DNA of 64,000 bases, taken from positions 21,626 to 85,625 of the forward strand of contig JBGUBD010000015.1 in the NCBI GenBank assembly GCA_041821185.1, in the 5' to 3' direction. Positions 56,089 through 64,000 of this stretch are shown one piece after another; position 1 is the first letter of the stretch, and each line of letters opens with the position of its first letter. Below the pieces are notes generated by a model. That model was not told the origin of the DNA. It made no database searches and was given only the letters and a program-made list of their open reading frames with translations. Made by a program: the position numbers and the translations under genes. Source of the stretch: Phycisphaerales bacterium AB-hyl4 (GTDB lineage: Bacteria > Planctomycetota > Phycisphaerae > Phycisphaerales > Phycisphaeraceae).

Positions 56089-56792
56089 ATGCTGTTCCCA
56101 TGGCGACGCGATCTGCTTGACCTGGAGGACGACGATCCTTCACTACTGCCGCCACTATTGGACCTGCAGGATGACGATGAAGTGCCAGAGGAGGCGAACG
56201 GCCCCAGCGAGCAGCAGGTGCTGGCGGCCTGCCGCGCGTCCAATGCGTTGCAACCATTCCATCTGCTGACGGACCGTGCCGACAAGGAACTGGCCAACCG
56301 CCTCTACCGACTCTGGTTCAATGCCCGGCCCCCCGGAAACCGAACAGGGCGTCAACACGCTGTTCCTCGCCTGCGGCCTTCTCGAATACTACGAGTCGCC
56401 CAACAGCGACACGAAGTTCTCCGCCCCCCCTGTTCCTGGTGCCGGTGCAACTGATACGGGAACACACAGACGCCATCTGACAATTGCGGATCCTAGAAGA
56501 GGAGGCGATGGCGAACCAGGTCAGGAACACGACGACACGTCAATCGTTTCAAATGAAAGCCCTTTACCCGCATTCTCGGTACCACGAGAGGGGGTGGAAA
56601 GCTACTCGTGCCGATTTTCGGCCCAATCACAGGCTCGGGCTGACCTGTGAACATGCCGATCCTACGCATCAGTACCCTACCGATGAGGCGGGTGCCGAGG
56701 CTGCTGTGATCGGTAAAGTAGCGGAGGCTCGTGACGTGCTTCAGCACACGCTACGAAACGCCGTGTGGGGAGAAATTCAACGGGCAGCTTAA
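56089..56792 (+). pseudogene. Remnant of a DUF4011-type helicase gene
   Basis: Pieces of one protein appear in three frames: LLTDRADKELANRLYRLWFNARPP (frame one), then ETEQGVNTLFLACGLLEYYESP (frame two, from about 56335), then LFLVPVQLIREHTDAI (frame three, from 56430, in a C7 tract), a TGA stop at 56478, and QLRILEEEAMANQ in the same frame. Together they follow the DUF4011 pattern in order (ARxxxEExGVNxLYLALGLLEW ... APLxLVPVxLxR ... NPTL). DUF4011 marks very large superfamily I helicases, several of which are linked to phage defence. Only about 200 codons remain, so the gene is dead. The last 70 bases recur at 63280-63349. Confidence 0.72.
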
Positions 56793-56915
56793 TACGCATA
56801 CAGCCACTACAAGATCCGTGATCCAGAGCAGAGAGCGCCAGCCGAGGGGGGGGTTAGCAAGTCGGCCGTCACATTAACGACCTAAACGTCGATCACTACT
56901 TCGGCGATTCCACTG
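56723..56915 (+). repeat. Diverged direct repeat, copy 1 (left of the RND operon)
   Basis: 56723-56792 matches 63280-63349 at 53 of 70 positions without gaps. Both code for ARDVL-x2-TLR-x-A-x-WG-x-I-x2-AA and a TAA stop. About 85 bases on, both copies also share CCTAAACGTCGA followed by a NLNVD/DLNVD-type reading. The protein is not recognised. The stretch to 57066 holds nothing else I can name apart from a G8 tract at 56845-56852. Confidence 0.7.
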
Positions 56916-57066
56916 GTTCAGGTCCATCGGATCACGTCGCGAGATGTACATGATGAAGACTCAATGCTGGGGTTAACGCTTCACCATCTTCGACCATCTG
57001 TTATGGCGCAACCCGAACAATCGCGGAATGCGCGCCCGCAGCTGATTCGCGTTCTGTGTGCCTCGT

Positions 57067-58548
57067 TCACTCGGCCATACGCACGTTGACGCCGCGACGT
57101 TGCAACAGCGAACCATCAAGCCGATAAAGTTCAATCACGGCCTGCCGATGCTCCACCATCGCCTGCACTTCCGCGATCTGACTTTCCAGCAGATCACGCT
57201 GCGCCTGCGCGACCAGCAGCACCGTTGACGAACCTGCCGCGAATTTCGCCTGCTCCGCCCGCAACGTCGCCTCACGCAATGCCCGTGTCGCCCGTGTCGC
57301 CGTAATCTGCTCCTGTGCTCGCTGCACTTCCAGGTGCGCGAGCCGCACATCAAGTTCGACAATCTGCCGCACGTTCGCGACCGCCTCGGCTGCTTGCCGC
57401 CGGCTGGCACGGGCAACCTCGTACCGTGCCCGGGCCTCGCGATTGCCCAGGGCCTGCTCGAAACGCGCCCCCACCGTCATGTCGTAGCTTCGGCTACCAT
57501 CCACCTCGCGCCACGACCGACCCAACGTGTCGGCGTGGCCGGTCTGCCCCAGGCTCGCGAACAGGTCCAACCGGGGCAATAACCCATTGCGCGTCCGCCG
57601 TACTTCCAGCCGCCCCTGCTCCAGACGCAAGTGGGCTTCGTTCAGATCAGCCCGCAATTGCACCGCCAACGCCGCGTGCGCCGAAGCCTCATCCAGTGTC
57701 TTCAGCAACGGTTCTGGCTCATCCAACAACCGCACCGGCCGATCCCAACTCGGCCCGCCGGGCGGATTCACCAGTCGTAGAAACGCAAGCCGCTCAACCT
57801 GCGCCGCCGCCTCCGCAACGATTAACGCCTCCTCACGTAACGCCACCTCCGCCCGCGCCGCAGCCAATTCTGTCCGCGCCAGCGCCCCAGCGGCGATCCG
57901 CCGTTCGACGTGATCCTCTTGCGTGCGAGCCACCTCCAGCGCATGCCCCACCAACTCGATCTGTCGCTTCAGCAATACCAGTTGCCAGTACGTCTGCTCA
58001 ACCTCGGCCACCAGCGATTCGACAAAACCATACAGTTCGTACTGACTGATCTGCGTCTCCAGCCGGGCCTGCCGAATGTCCACCAGATTCGCCCCGACGC
58101 TCGCCCCACGCAGCAGTGCCTGTGTCACCGTCAGCCCGACACGCGCCACGTGTTCGGTCGGCTCACCGTCCGGCGACAACCGTTCATGCTGCGCTTCCAG
58201 TTCCAACACCGTGCCCGTGGGCACACGCTGAAGGATGCGAGCGTCCAGCAGCAACTGCGACGCGCGATCGATATTACCGTCGTCACCGGTCCGTACGGCA
58301 GATCGGCCATACGCCACCTCCATCAGCAGAAGGGGGTCATACGACGCCCGTTCGATTCGCTCAAACTGTCCGACAATGCTCGGCTGAAGCTGCTCCACGC
58401 GTAGCGCCCGGTTGTGCTGCACCGCCAGCACCACCGCCTGCTCAACCGACAGCGTGAGCACATCACCCTCCCCCTCGCCATCGCGCCCCCACGCCAAGCT
58501 CCCCGTCATCAGCCACACCGCCGCCCATGTCAGAAAGGTCCGCGTCAT
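57067..58548 (-). CDS. TolC-like outer membrane efflux protein
   Basis: 493 residues from ATG 58548, which overlaps the stop of the RND gene as ATGA. Signal peptide (TFLTWAAVWLMTGSLAWG). Two outer-membrane-efflux-protein repeats: LSVEQAVVLAVQHNRALRVEQLQPSIVGQFERI ... YWQLVLLKRQIELVGHALEVARTQEDHVERRIAAGALARTELAAARAEVALRE in the first half, and ADLNEAHLRLEQGRLEVRRTRNGLLPRLDLFASLG ... ALREATLRAEQAKFAAGSSTVLLVAQAQRDLLESQ in the second. It is the outer channel of the tripartite pump encoded by this three-gene operon. Confidence 0.94.
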   Translation of the reverse strand: MTRTFLTWAAVWLMTGSLAWGRDGEGEGDVLTLSVEQAVVLAVQHNRALRVEQLQPSIVGQFERIERASYDPLLLMEVAYGRSAVRTGDDGNIDRASQLLLDARILQRVPTGTVLELEAQHERLSPDGEPTEHVARVGLTVTQALLRGASVGANLVDIRQARLETQISQYELYGFVESLVAEVEQTYWQLVLLKRQIELVGHALEVARTQEDHVERRIAAGALARTELAAARAEVALREEALIVAEAAAQVERLAFLRLVNPPGGPSWDRPVRLLDEPEPLLKTLDEASAHAALAVQLRADLNEAHLRLEQGRLEVRRTRNGLLPRLDLFASLGQTGHADTLGRSWREVDGSRSYDMTVGARFEQALGNREARARYEVARASRRQAAEAVANVRQIVELDVRLAHLEVQRAQEQITATRATRALREATLRAEQAKFAAGSSTVLLVAQAQRDLLESQIAEVQAMVEHRQAVIELYRLDGSLLQRRGVNVRMAE

Positions 58549-61500
58549 GCCGGCCTCGCCTCGCGATGCACCAGCGTGTACACGACCGGGATCAGCACCA
58601 GCGTGATGATCGACGCGCTCAACAGCCCGCCAATCACCGCCCGCGCCATCGGAGCCTGCGCTTCGGCGCCTTCGCCCCACCCCAGCGCTAACGGTGACAG
58701 TGCCAGCGCCGTGGTCAACGAGGTCATCAGGATCGGTCGAAAACGTCGCCGTCCCGCTTCACGCACCGCTTCGCGAGGCGACATCCCCTCGCTGTGCAGT
58801 CGCGTCGCCTGATCGACAATTAGAATCGCGTTGTTCACTACGATCCCGGCGAGCATGATACAGCCGATGAACGTCTGCACATTGAATGTCGTGCCCGTCA
58901 ACAGCAGCATGACCACCACCCCGATCGCGGCCATCGGCACGGTAAACATGACCACCAGCGGATCGCGCAACGACTCGTACAAACACACCAGCACCATGTA
59001 CACCAGCAGCAACGCCAGCAGCAGGGCGAAAAGCAGTTCGTAGAACGCGCGTTGCTGCTCTTCGTAGTCGCCCGCGATAACCACCTCGTAGTCCGGTGGC
59101 AACGGCAGACCGCGCAGCTGCTCCTGCACGTCGGCCACGATTGACCCCAGATCGCGGCCGGTCACGCCGGCCGTCACCGAAGCAATCCGCTGCTGGTCCC
59201 GGCGGTCGATCACCGTCGGGCCACGTGTGCTCTGGGTGGTCACCACGTTGCCCAGAATGATCTGTTCACCACGCCCGTTGGCCAATGTCAGATCGAGCAA
59301 TTCGTGCATGGCCATGTGCTCGGCATTCGCGAGTCGAACACGAATCTGATGCTCATCACCGCCATCGCGAAAATCACCGGCGTTCACGCCCCCGATCGCC
59401 GCCTCCAGCACGCGGCCGATCTGGTCCACGCTCAGATTCAAATCCGCCGCACGAGCGCGGTCGATACGGAACAGCTCCTGCGGCACGCCCTCTTCGCGCG
59501 TGAACTGCACATCCGTCAAGCCGTCCACGACAGCGATTCGGCGAACCACTTCCGTGCCCAGTTCATCGAGAATGTTCAAGTCCCAGCCACGCACCTCGAT
59601 TTCGAGGTTGTCCGCGTCATCGCCCGCACCCGCGCGCAGCACGAACAACCCCTGCCCCGGCCGGGCCCGCACTTGCGTGCCGGGAATGTGCGCCAGTGCC
59701 GGCTGAAGGTCTGTTGCAATCTGTTCGCTTGTTCGAGTCCGCTGCGCAGCAGGCGCGAGTGTGAGCGTGATGTCGCTGGTGATCGTCGCCCCGGGCCGCC
59801 ATGTCGACGAACCCGCACCTACGCTGACGACCATGTGCTCGATCTCCGGCACTTCCCGTCGGAGGATGGCTTCAATCCGCCGCGACTGCCGATCGACCAC
59901 GTCCAGTCGCGTGCCCACCTCCATCTCGGCCGTGATGCGAACCTCGCCTTCGTCCGTGCTCGGCATGAACTCCGAACCGATCTGCGGCAGCAGCAGAAGG
60001 CAGCTCGCAAACGCCACCGCGATTCCGCCCAGCCATACGAGCCGACGCTTCAACGCCGCATCCAGCAGGCGACGGTACCGTTGCTCCGTCGCCTCGAAAA
60101 TCTGACCGCTGGCGATATACGCCCGTCGTCCCCAGCCCGCTGTCGTCCCTTCCACACCCTGGTGTGCCTTGGTCAACAGCCGGGCCGAGAGCATCGGCAC
60201 CAGCGTCAGTGCCACGAACAACGCACACACCAGCGCGAAGCTCACCACGTAACCGAGTTGCTGAAACATCACCCCGCTCACACCTTGCAGGAAAATCAAC
60301 GGCAGGAAAATGATCAGCGTCGTAATCGTGCTCGCCACAATGGCCGGCGTCACCTGCTGTGCCCCCTTCACCGCCGCTTCGCGCATGCCCAACCCTTGCT
60401 CACGCAAGCGGTAGATGTTTTCGAGTACCACGATCGAACTGTCGACCATCATGCCCACCCCCAGCGCCAGTCCGCCGAGCGTCATTAGATTGAGCGTGAA
60501 GCCCGCCAGGTAGATCAGCGAAAAGGTCCCGATCACCGAAATGGGAATCGCCACCGCGATTACCAGCGTGCTGCGAATGCTTCGAAGAAAAAACAGCAGC
60601 ATCAGCACCGCCAGCGAGCCGCCGAAGATCACCGAACGACTGACGTTGTTGATCGAGCGTTCGATGAACTGTGACGTGTCCACCATCGGCACGAGCGTGA
60701 TCTGTGGAATGTCGCGGTTGATCCGCTCCACCTCCCGCTGCACCGCGCGGGCAACCTGGACTGTGTTGCGGTCCGGCTGCTTGCGGATCGCCAGCCGAAC
60801 GCCCGGCTCATCATTGATGCGAATGTACCGTGCCCAGCGCGCGTGCGTATCCTCCACATTCGCCACTTGGCTGAGGTAGATCGGGGCGCCGTCGCGCAGA
60901 TCCACGACCGTGTTGCGCAACTCGTCAACACTCGCAAACTCGCCCGGCGTTCGCAGCGTGATCTCGAATTGATCACGCTCGATCGAGCCGGCGGGCACAT
61001 TCACATTCGCCGCGCGCACCGCCTGCACCGCGTCGTCCAGCGTGAGGCCCAGCGCACGCATCTTGTCCTGATCCACGTTAACCTGGATCTCACGATTCAA
61101 CCCGCCCCAGCGGTTCACCGCCGCAACGCCGGGAATACGCTCGATGCGCTGACGGACCTGATTGTCGATCAGCAGCCGCATCTCCACCGGATCGTCCGGC
61201 CCGATCGCGCCGAGTATGACGATCGGAAACTGCGAGACGTCAAACTTGCGCAACTGCGGCCGACCCGCATCCTCCGGTAGATCATTGACGATGCGATCAA
61301 GGCTGTCACGAATGTCCGCCGCCGCCGCGTCAAGGTCCATCCCCCAGGCAAACGTCACGCGCACCGTGCTGTTGCCTTCCGACGACATCGAACTGATCCG
61401 CTCCACGCCCGGGATCGCCGCCACTGCTTCCTCAACGTGACGGGTTATGAGTTGTTCGATCTCTTCCGGACTGACGTCGCCATACGATGTCGAAACCGTC

Positions 61501-61634
61501 AGCGTCGGATACGTGACATCCGGCATCAAGTCGATCGGCAGCCGCGACAGCGACACCGCGCCCAGAATCACCACGATCAACACAACCATCGTGGTGAACA
61601 GCGGCCGGGCGACGCTTTCTTCCGTTAATCGCAT
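58545..61634 (-). CDS. RND efflux transporter, AcrB/MdtC-like permease
   Basis: 1029 residues from ATG 61634 (MRLTEESVARPLFTTMVVLIVVILG). Twelve helices and two large periplasmic loops. Signatures: LPIDLMPDVTYPTLTVSTSYGDVSPEEIEQLITRHVEEAVA, the TM4 stretch LMTLGGLALGVGMMVDSSIVVLENIYR, TPAIVASTITTLIIFLPLIF, and in the second half GCIMLAGIVVNNAILIVDQATRL with RRFRPILMTSLTTALALSPLALGWGEGAEAQAPMARAVIGGL. The TM4 Asp-Asp pair of AcrB reads VGMMVDS, with one Asp visible, as in CusA/MexB relatives of the less-studied branch. It pumps drugs, metals or lipids out; the substrate is unknown. Confidence 0.95.
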   Translation of the reverse strand: MRLTEESVARPLFTTMVVLIVVILGAVSLSRLPIDLMPDVTYPTLTVSTSYGDVSPEEIEQLITRHVEEAVAAIPGVERISSMSSEGNSTVRVTFAWGMDLDAAAADIRDSLDRIVNDLPEDAGRPQLRKFDVSQFPIVILGAIGPDDPVEMRLLIDNQVRQRIERIPGVAAVNRWGGLNREIQVNVDQDKMRALGLTLDDAVQAVRAANVNVPAGSIERDQFEITLRTPGEFASVDELRNTVVDLRDGAPIYLSQVANVEDTHARWARYIRINDEPGVRLAIRKQPDRNTVQVARAVQREVERINRDIPQITLVPMVDTSQFIERSINNVSRSVIFGGSLAVLMLLFFLRSIRSTLVIAVAIPISVIGTFSLIYLAGFTLNLMTLGGLALGVGMMVDSSIVVLENIYRLREQGLGMREAAVKGAQQVTPAIVASTITTLIIFLPLIFLQGVSGVMFQQLGYVVSFALVCALFVALTLVPMLSARLLTKAHQGVEGTTAGWGRRAYIASGQIFEATEQRYRRLLDAALKRRLVWLGGIAVAFASCLLLLPQIGSEFMPSTDEGEVRITAEMEVGTRLDVVDRQSRRIEAILRREVPEIEHMVVSVGAGSSTWRPGATITSDITLTLAPAAQRTRTSEQIATDLQPALAHIPGTQVRARPGQGLFVLRAGAGDDADNLEIEVRGWDLNILDELGTEVVRRIAVVDGLTDVQFTREEGVPQELFRIDRARAADLNLSVDQIGRVLEAAIGGVNAGDFRDGGDEHQIRVRLANAEHMAMHELLDLTLANGRGEQIILGNVVTTQSTRGPTVIDRRDQQRIASVTAGVTGRDLGSIVADVQEQLRGLPLPPDYEVVIAGDYEEQQRAFYELLFALLLALLLVYMVLVCLYESLRDPLVVMFTVPMAAIGVVVMLLLTGTTFNVQTFIGCIMLAGIVVNNAILIVDQATRLHSEGMSPREAVREAGRRRFRPILMTSLTTALALSPLALGWGEGAEAQAPMARAVIGGLLSASIITLVLIPVVYTLVHREARPA

Positions 61635-61790
61635 ACGAACAAAACGCTCCCGACTCCATGGCGTCAGCGCTCGACCGCCGCTTGGAATGAAACAACACAA
61701 TCATCCTTCTGCCACATGCGCACAACCATGCCCTGCGCCGCTGCTCACAACTCATGGCACGACATGCAACGAAACACTGTCAAGCGTAAG

Positions 61791-62996
61791 TCAACGTGCC
61801 GCAGTCGCGGCCACCCCGGCCATCAGATCGTCATCGACCACAAGGATCGGGCTGCCGTCACGCACCAGATGCTGGCCCAGCACGACAACTTCACCATTCA
61901 GGTCCGCCGGCTCGATCACCTGAACCAATCCGTTGGCCTCAATGCCCGTCTCAATCGGCACAAAACGCACCGACTCACGGTCTGTCGTCACGAATACGCC
62001 CTGCCGATCGTCACGCCGCAGTAGCGCCGAACGAGGCACGAGCGTCGCCTCCGACGCTTGGTCAAACTCAAGTTCCACCCGCGCGAACATGCCCGGGTTG
62101 AGCACGCGCTCGTCGTTCGCCACCTCCACCACCACTTCGGCCTGGCGCGAGGTCTCGCGAAACACCGGCGACAATCGCGTCACCGCGCCCGCAAACACTT
62201 CGTCCGGTAGCGAATCCACCCGCACCTCGGCCGTCTGGCCCACCGACAGCCGTTGATAGTCCCGCTCCGTCACAAAAAACACAGCCCGCAACGCCGTCAG
62301 TTCGACCACGCTCACGACCGCCGTGTTTGCCGAAAGCATCGCCCCCTCATCGACAAAACGCTGCGCCACGACACGCGGCTGCTGATGACCATTGTCCGGC
62401 CACGTCGCGCGAACTTTCGTGTCATCCAGCCGAACCTCCGCCGCACGCAACGCCGCTTCCCGCTGGCTCACCTGCGCCTCGGCCACCCGCAATCGCGCCT
62501 GGTTGGTCTGATACTGCGAACGCGAAGCATCCATCTCCGCATCCGAGGCCACATCCTGCTCGCGCAACGAACGCACGCGCCGATGCTCGCGGTCAGCGGT
62601 GTCCAGCGAACTGCGTGCCTCCTCCAGATTCGCTTGAGCAACGGCCAACTCCGCCTTGGCCTCTTCCACATGCTGGGCGAAGTCGCCCTCGTCCAGCCAC
62701 GCGACCACCTCGTCGCGCTCGACGGTGTCGCCGATGTCGACCTCCATCCGCTCCAATCGACCGGATATCTTGGGCGCTACATCGAAGCGCGCCCGCGCCA
62801 CAAGATTGCTCGCGAACGTCGAGGTGTCACGGATCGGGCCATGCTCAACCGCCACAACCTCAACCGCGACAGCGTTGGTATCGCTCGACAAAGGACCGTG
62901 TCCTTCGCCGACCGAACGACCGTACACAACCCACCCCGCTCCCAAGGCCAGCACAAGTACGCCGACCAGGGATGCGTATCGCCATCGTCGCCTCAT
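61791..62996 (-). CDS. RND periplasmic adaptor (membrane fusion protein)
   Basis: 401 residues from ATG 62996 with GAGGA nine bases upstream (TTG 63002 also in frame). N-terminal anchor (YASLVGVLVLALGAGWVVYG). Biotinyl-lipoyl-like halves ARARFDVAPKISGRLERMEVDIGDTVERDEVVAWLDEGDFA flank a coiled-coil hairpin (EEAKAELAVAQANLEEARSSLDTADREHRRVRSL ... RLRVAEAQVSQREAALRAAEVRLDD). Beta-barrel and MP domains follow. It links the RND permease to the TolC-like channel and is the first gene of the operon. No regulator gene lies beside it. Confidence 0.95.
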   Translation of the reverse strand: MRRRWRYASLVGVLVLALGAGWVVYGRSVGEGHGPLSSDTNAVAVEVVAVEHGPIRDTSTFASNLVARARFDVAPKISGRLERMEVDIGDTVERDEVVAWLDEGDFAQHVEEAKAELAVAQANLEEARSSLDTADREHRRVRSLREQDVASDAEMDASRSQYQTNQARLRVAEAQVSQREAALRAAEVRLDDTKVRATWPDNGHQQPRVVAQRFVDEGAMLSANTAVVSVVELTALRAVFFVTERDYQRLSVGQTAEVRVDSLPDEVFAGAVTRLSPVFRETSRQAEVVVEVANDERVLNPGMFARVELEFDQASEATLVPRSALLRRDDRQGVFVTTDRESVRFVPIETGIEANGLVQVIEPADLNGEVVVLGQHLVRDGSPILVVDDDLMAGVAATAAR

Positions 62997-63002
62997 ACTC
63001 AA

Positions 63003-63603
63003 ATCCTCTAAGGTTCACACACGGCCGGTCCACACGCCCATTGCGCGAACCTCAACATGCCGGCGAAGCAGAACCGCGCCGACGAATCGTAAGGGTACGC
63101 CCGACCCCGCCGACCGGATTCATCCAGTCATCACAACGAGCCACGGGTTGGTGGTCTCCATACCTTGGCCCCCTTGACCTTCGCCGCCGTGCCTTCCAGC
63201 GGCAACTACAGGGAAGGCGGCGGGGTATTGTGAACTTGTTCAAACCCAGCCTATGTGGCCCGTTGAGAGACATCTAGCGGGGGGCTCGTGACGTACTCCG
63301 GAACACGCTACGCCACGCAGCGTGGGGGCGAATCCGGCAGGCTGCTTAAGAACCCATTGCAACCCCTCCCCCCAAGTACGAACATCGAAAACTGAAGAGG
63401 TGTGCGAGATCAACCTTCAGGTTGGCAACCTAAACGTCGACCGCTACATCAACGGCTTCTGAGACGCACGGGAGCGTGCTCCTCGCCATAAAGACCTGCC
63501 CGTTAGGGTATTATGACATCCACGGCGTGGTGCCCCCCCCCTCGCCCCCCCCCCCCATGATCTGGAATCCATCACGCATGGTAGCGGACGCAATGCTCAT
63601 TTG
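63003..63603. other. Long intergenic stretch right of the RND operon
   Basis: 600 bases. It holds copy 2 of the diverged repeat (63280-63349, with its CCTAAACGTCGA companion at 63429-63440) and two long C tracts, C9 at 63533-63541 and C12 at 63545-63556, split by TCG. The promoter of the RND operon should lie near 63000-63100 on the minus strand, but no clear -35/-10 pair is visible. No gene recognised. Confidence 0.5.
63280..63455 (+). repeat. Diverged direct repeat, copy 2 (right of the RND operon)
   Basis: Pair of the element at 56723-56915, same orientation, about 6.56 kb apart. Reads ARDVLRNTLRHAAWGRIRQAA then stop; the companion reads LQVGNLNVDRYINGF then stop. Confidence 0.7.
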
Positions 63604-64000
63604 TTACGTATAATCACCCGCCACCGCGCTCTTGTAGAGCGCCTCCGCATTCGTCGCACCGACAACCGCTTGGCGAACATCGGCGCTGGTCAAATCCAAT
63701 ACGCGCAGCTTGCCGCCTGTTTCCGCGACGGCCTCGATGCGGCGGTAAATCTGCGAATGGGTTTCGGCGTAGCACGCCAAGCCTTGCAATTTAGGTAAGG
63801 CGTCGGCCAAGTGGAAGCCATGCGGGTCAATGATGTCCGCCACAATCTGGCCATCCTGCTCCGCGAAGAAAATGAAATCCGGCCTGACGATTTTCGTATC
63901 GTCACCATCGGCATAGGAAATGCCCAGCGAATCCTGGCTGGGGCGGTCGGGGTTGCGATACCAGAACTTGAAGCCGCCCCGTTCCATTTCAGCCGTTAGA
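63604..64000 (-). CDS. C-terminus of a type III restriction (Res)-like helicase (partial, off the right edge)
   Basis: The frame is open to base 64000, so 131 residues of a larger protein are visible. FKFWYRNPDRPSQDSLGISYADGDDTKIVRPDFIFFAEQDGQIVADIIDPHGFHLADALPKLQGLACYAE resembles the end of the Res subunit and related DEAD/DEAH proteins: a PD-(D/E)xK-like strand pattern with RPDFIFF and DIIDPHG. The final stretch KLRVLDLTSADVRQAVVGATNAEALYKSAVAGDY is also usual there. In Res proteins this part carries the nuclease. The neighbouring modification subunit, if any, lies outside the window. Confidence 0.72.
   Translation of the reverse strand, partial: LTAEMERGGFKFWYRNPDRPSQDSLGISYADGDDTKIVRPDFIFFAEQDGQIVADIIDPHGFHLADALPKLQGLACYAETHSQIYRRIEAVAETGGKLRVLDLTSADVRQAVVGATNAEALYKSAVAGDYT

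Overview
The window reads as chromosome of a high-GC planctomycete, most likely of the Phycisphaerae class. This is inferred from the mixture of features, not from a marker gene: pseudopilin-like proteins with the [14 protein letters not shown] leader, PEP-CTERM sorted proteins, very large secreted carbohydrate-active-looking proteins next to LacI or GntR/LacI-type regulators, a type III glutamine synthetase, a NifJ-type pyruvate:ferredoxin oxidoreductase, and AT-rich period-7 repeats at gene borders. Many real starts lie inside longer open frames. I chose starts by Shine-Dalgarno sequences, signal peptides and family length.

Layout. 1-14.3 kb (mostly minus strand) is a surface and polysaccharide block: the 5' part of an AlgI-like MBOAT acyltransferase, a secreted protein of unknown role, a SUMF1-fold lipoprotein, a beta-propeller protein, a PEP-CTERM protein, a CBM9/TIM-barrel protein of 1155 residues, a ConA-like protein, a pseudopilin-like protein and a LacI regulator. 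The LacI gene has a clear promoter whose -10 box runs into a perfect 37-bp palindrome. 14.6-25.8 kb holds metabolic and transport genes: an ATP-grasp protein, an FMN split-barrel protein with NifJ, a FeeM-like N-acyltransferase, a DMT exporter, a DUF389 membrane protein, a methyltransferase and an orphan sugar-binding lipoprotein. A tRNA-Leu(UAG) follows, then a secreted HExxH protein.

27.3-33.5 kb is a type IV pilus / type II secretion-like cluster (pilT, a pilC/gspF gene, two pseudopilins and a PilX-like protein), peppered with period-7 repeats that have been read into protein N-termini. 33.7-46.5 kb is mostly housekeeping: queA, an SNase-like protein, coaB, an M16-like protein without the zinc motif, a GlnE-like protein fused to ACT-like domains, an MBL hydrolase, type III glutamine synthetase, an SDR, a LapA-like protein and an AmpG-like MFS protein.

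46.6-50 kb starts with tRNA-Ala(CGC) and a terminator, then a cluster of TGTACCCCCTG sites, a PEP-CTERM gene, and a decayed prophage: a sigma factor broken at a G8 tract, a head-tail connector fused to foreign sequence, and two small phage-type genes. 50.3-56 kb is a second regulator + pseudopilin + giant secreted protein module. 56.1-56.8 kb is a wrecked DUF4011-type helicase gene. 57.0-63.0 kb is a three-gene RND efflux operon, flanked on both sides by a diverged copy of the same short coding remnant. The window ends inside the 3' part of a gene resembling the C-terminus of type III restriction (Res) helicases.

No complete, clearly new system is proven here. The best leads are the LacI promoter-operator, the repeated regulator/pseudopilin/giant-protein module, the ACT-GlnE protein next to a type III glutamine synthetase, the two families of period-7 inverted repeats, and the decayed defence-type and phage material around tRNA-Ala and the RND operon.
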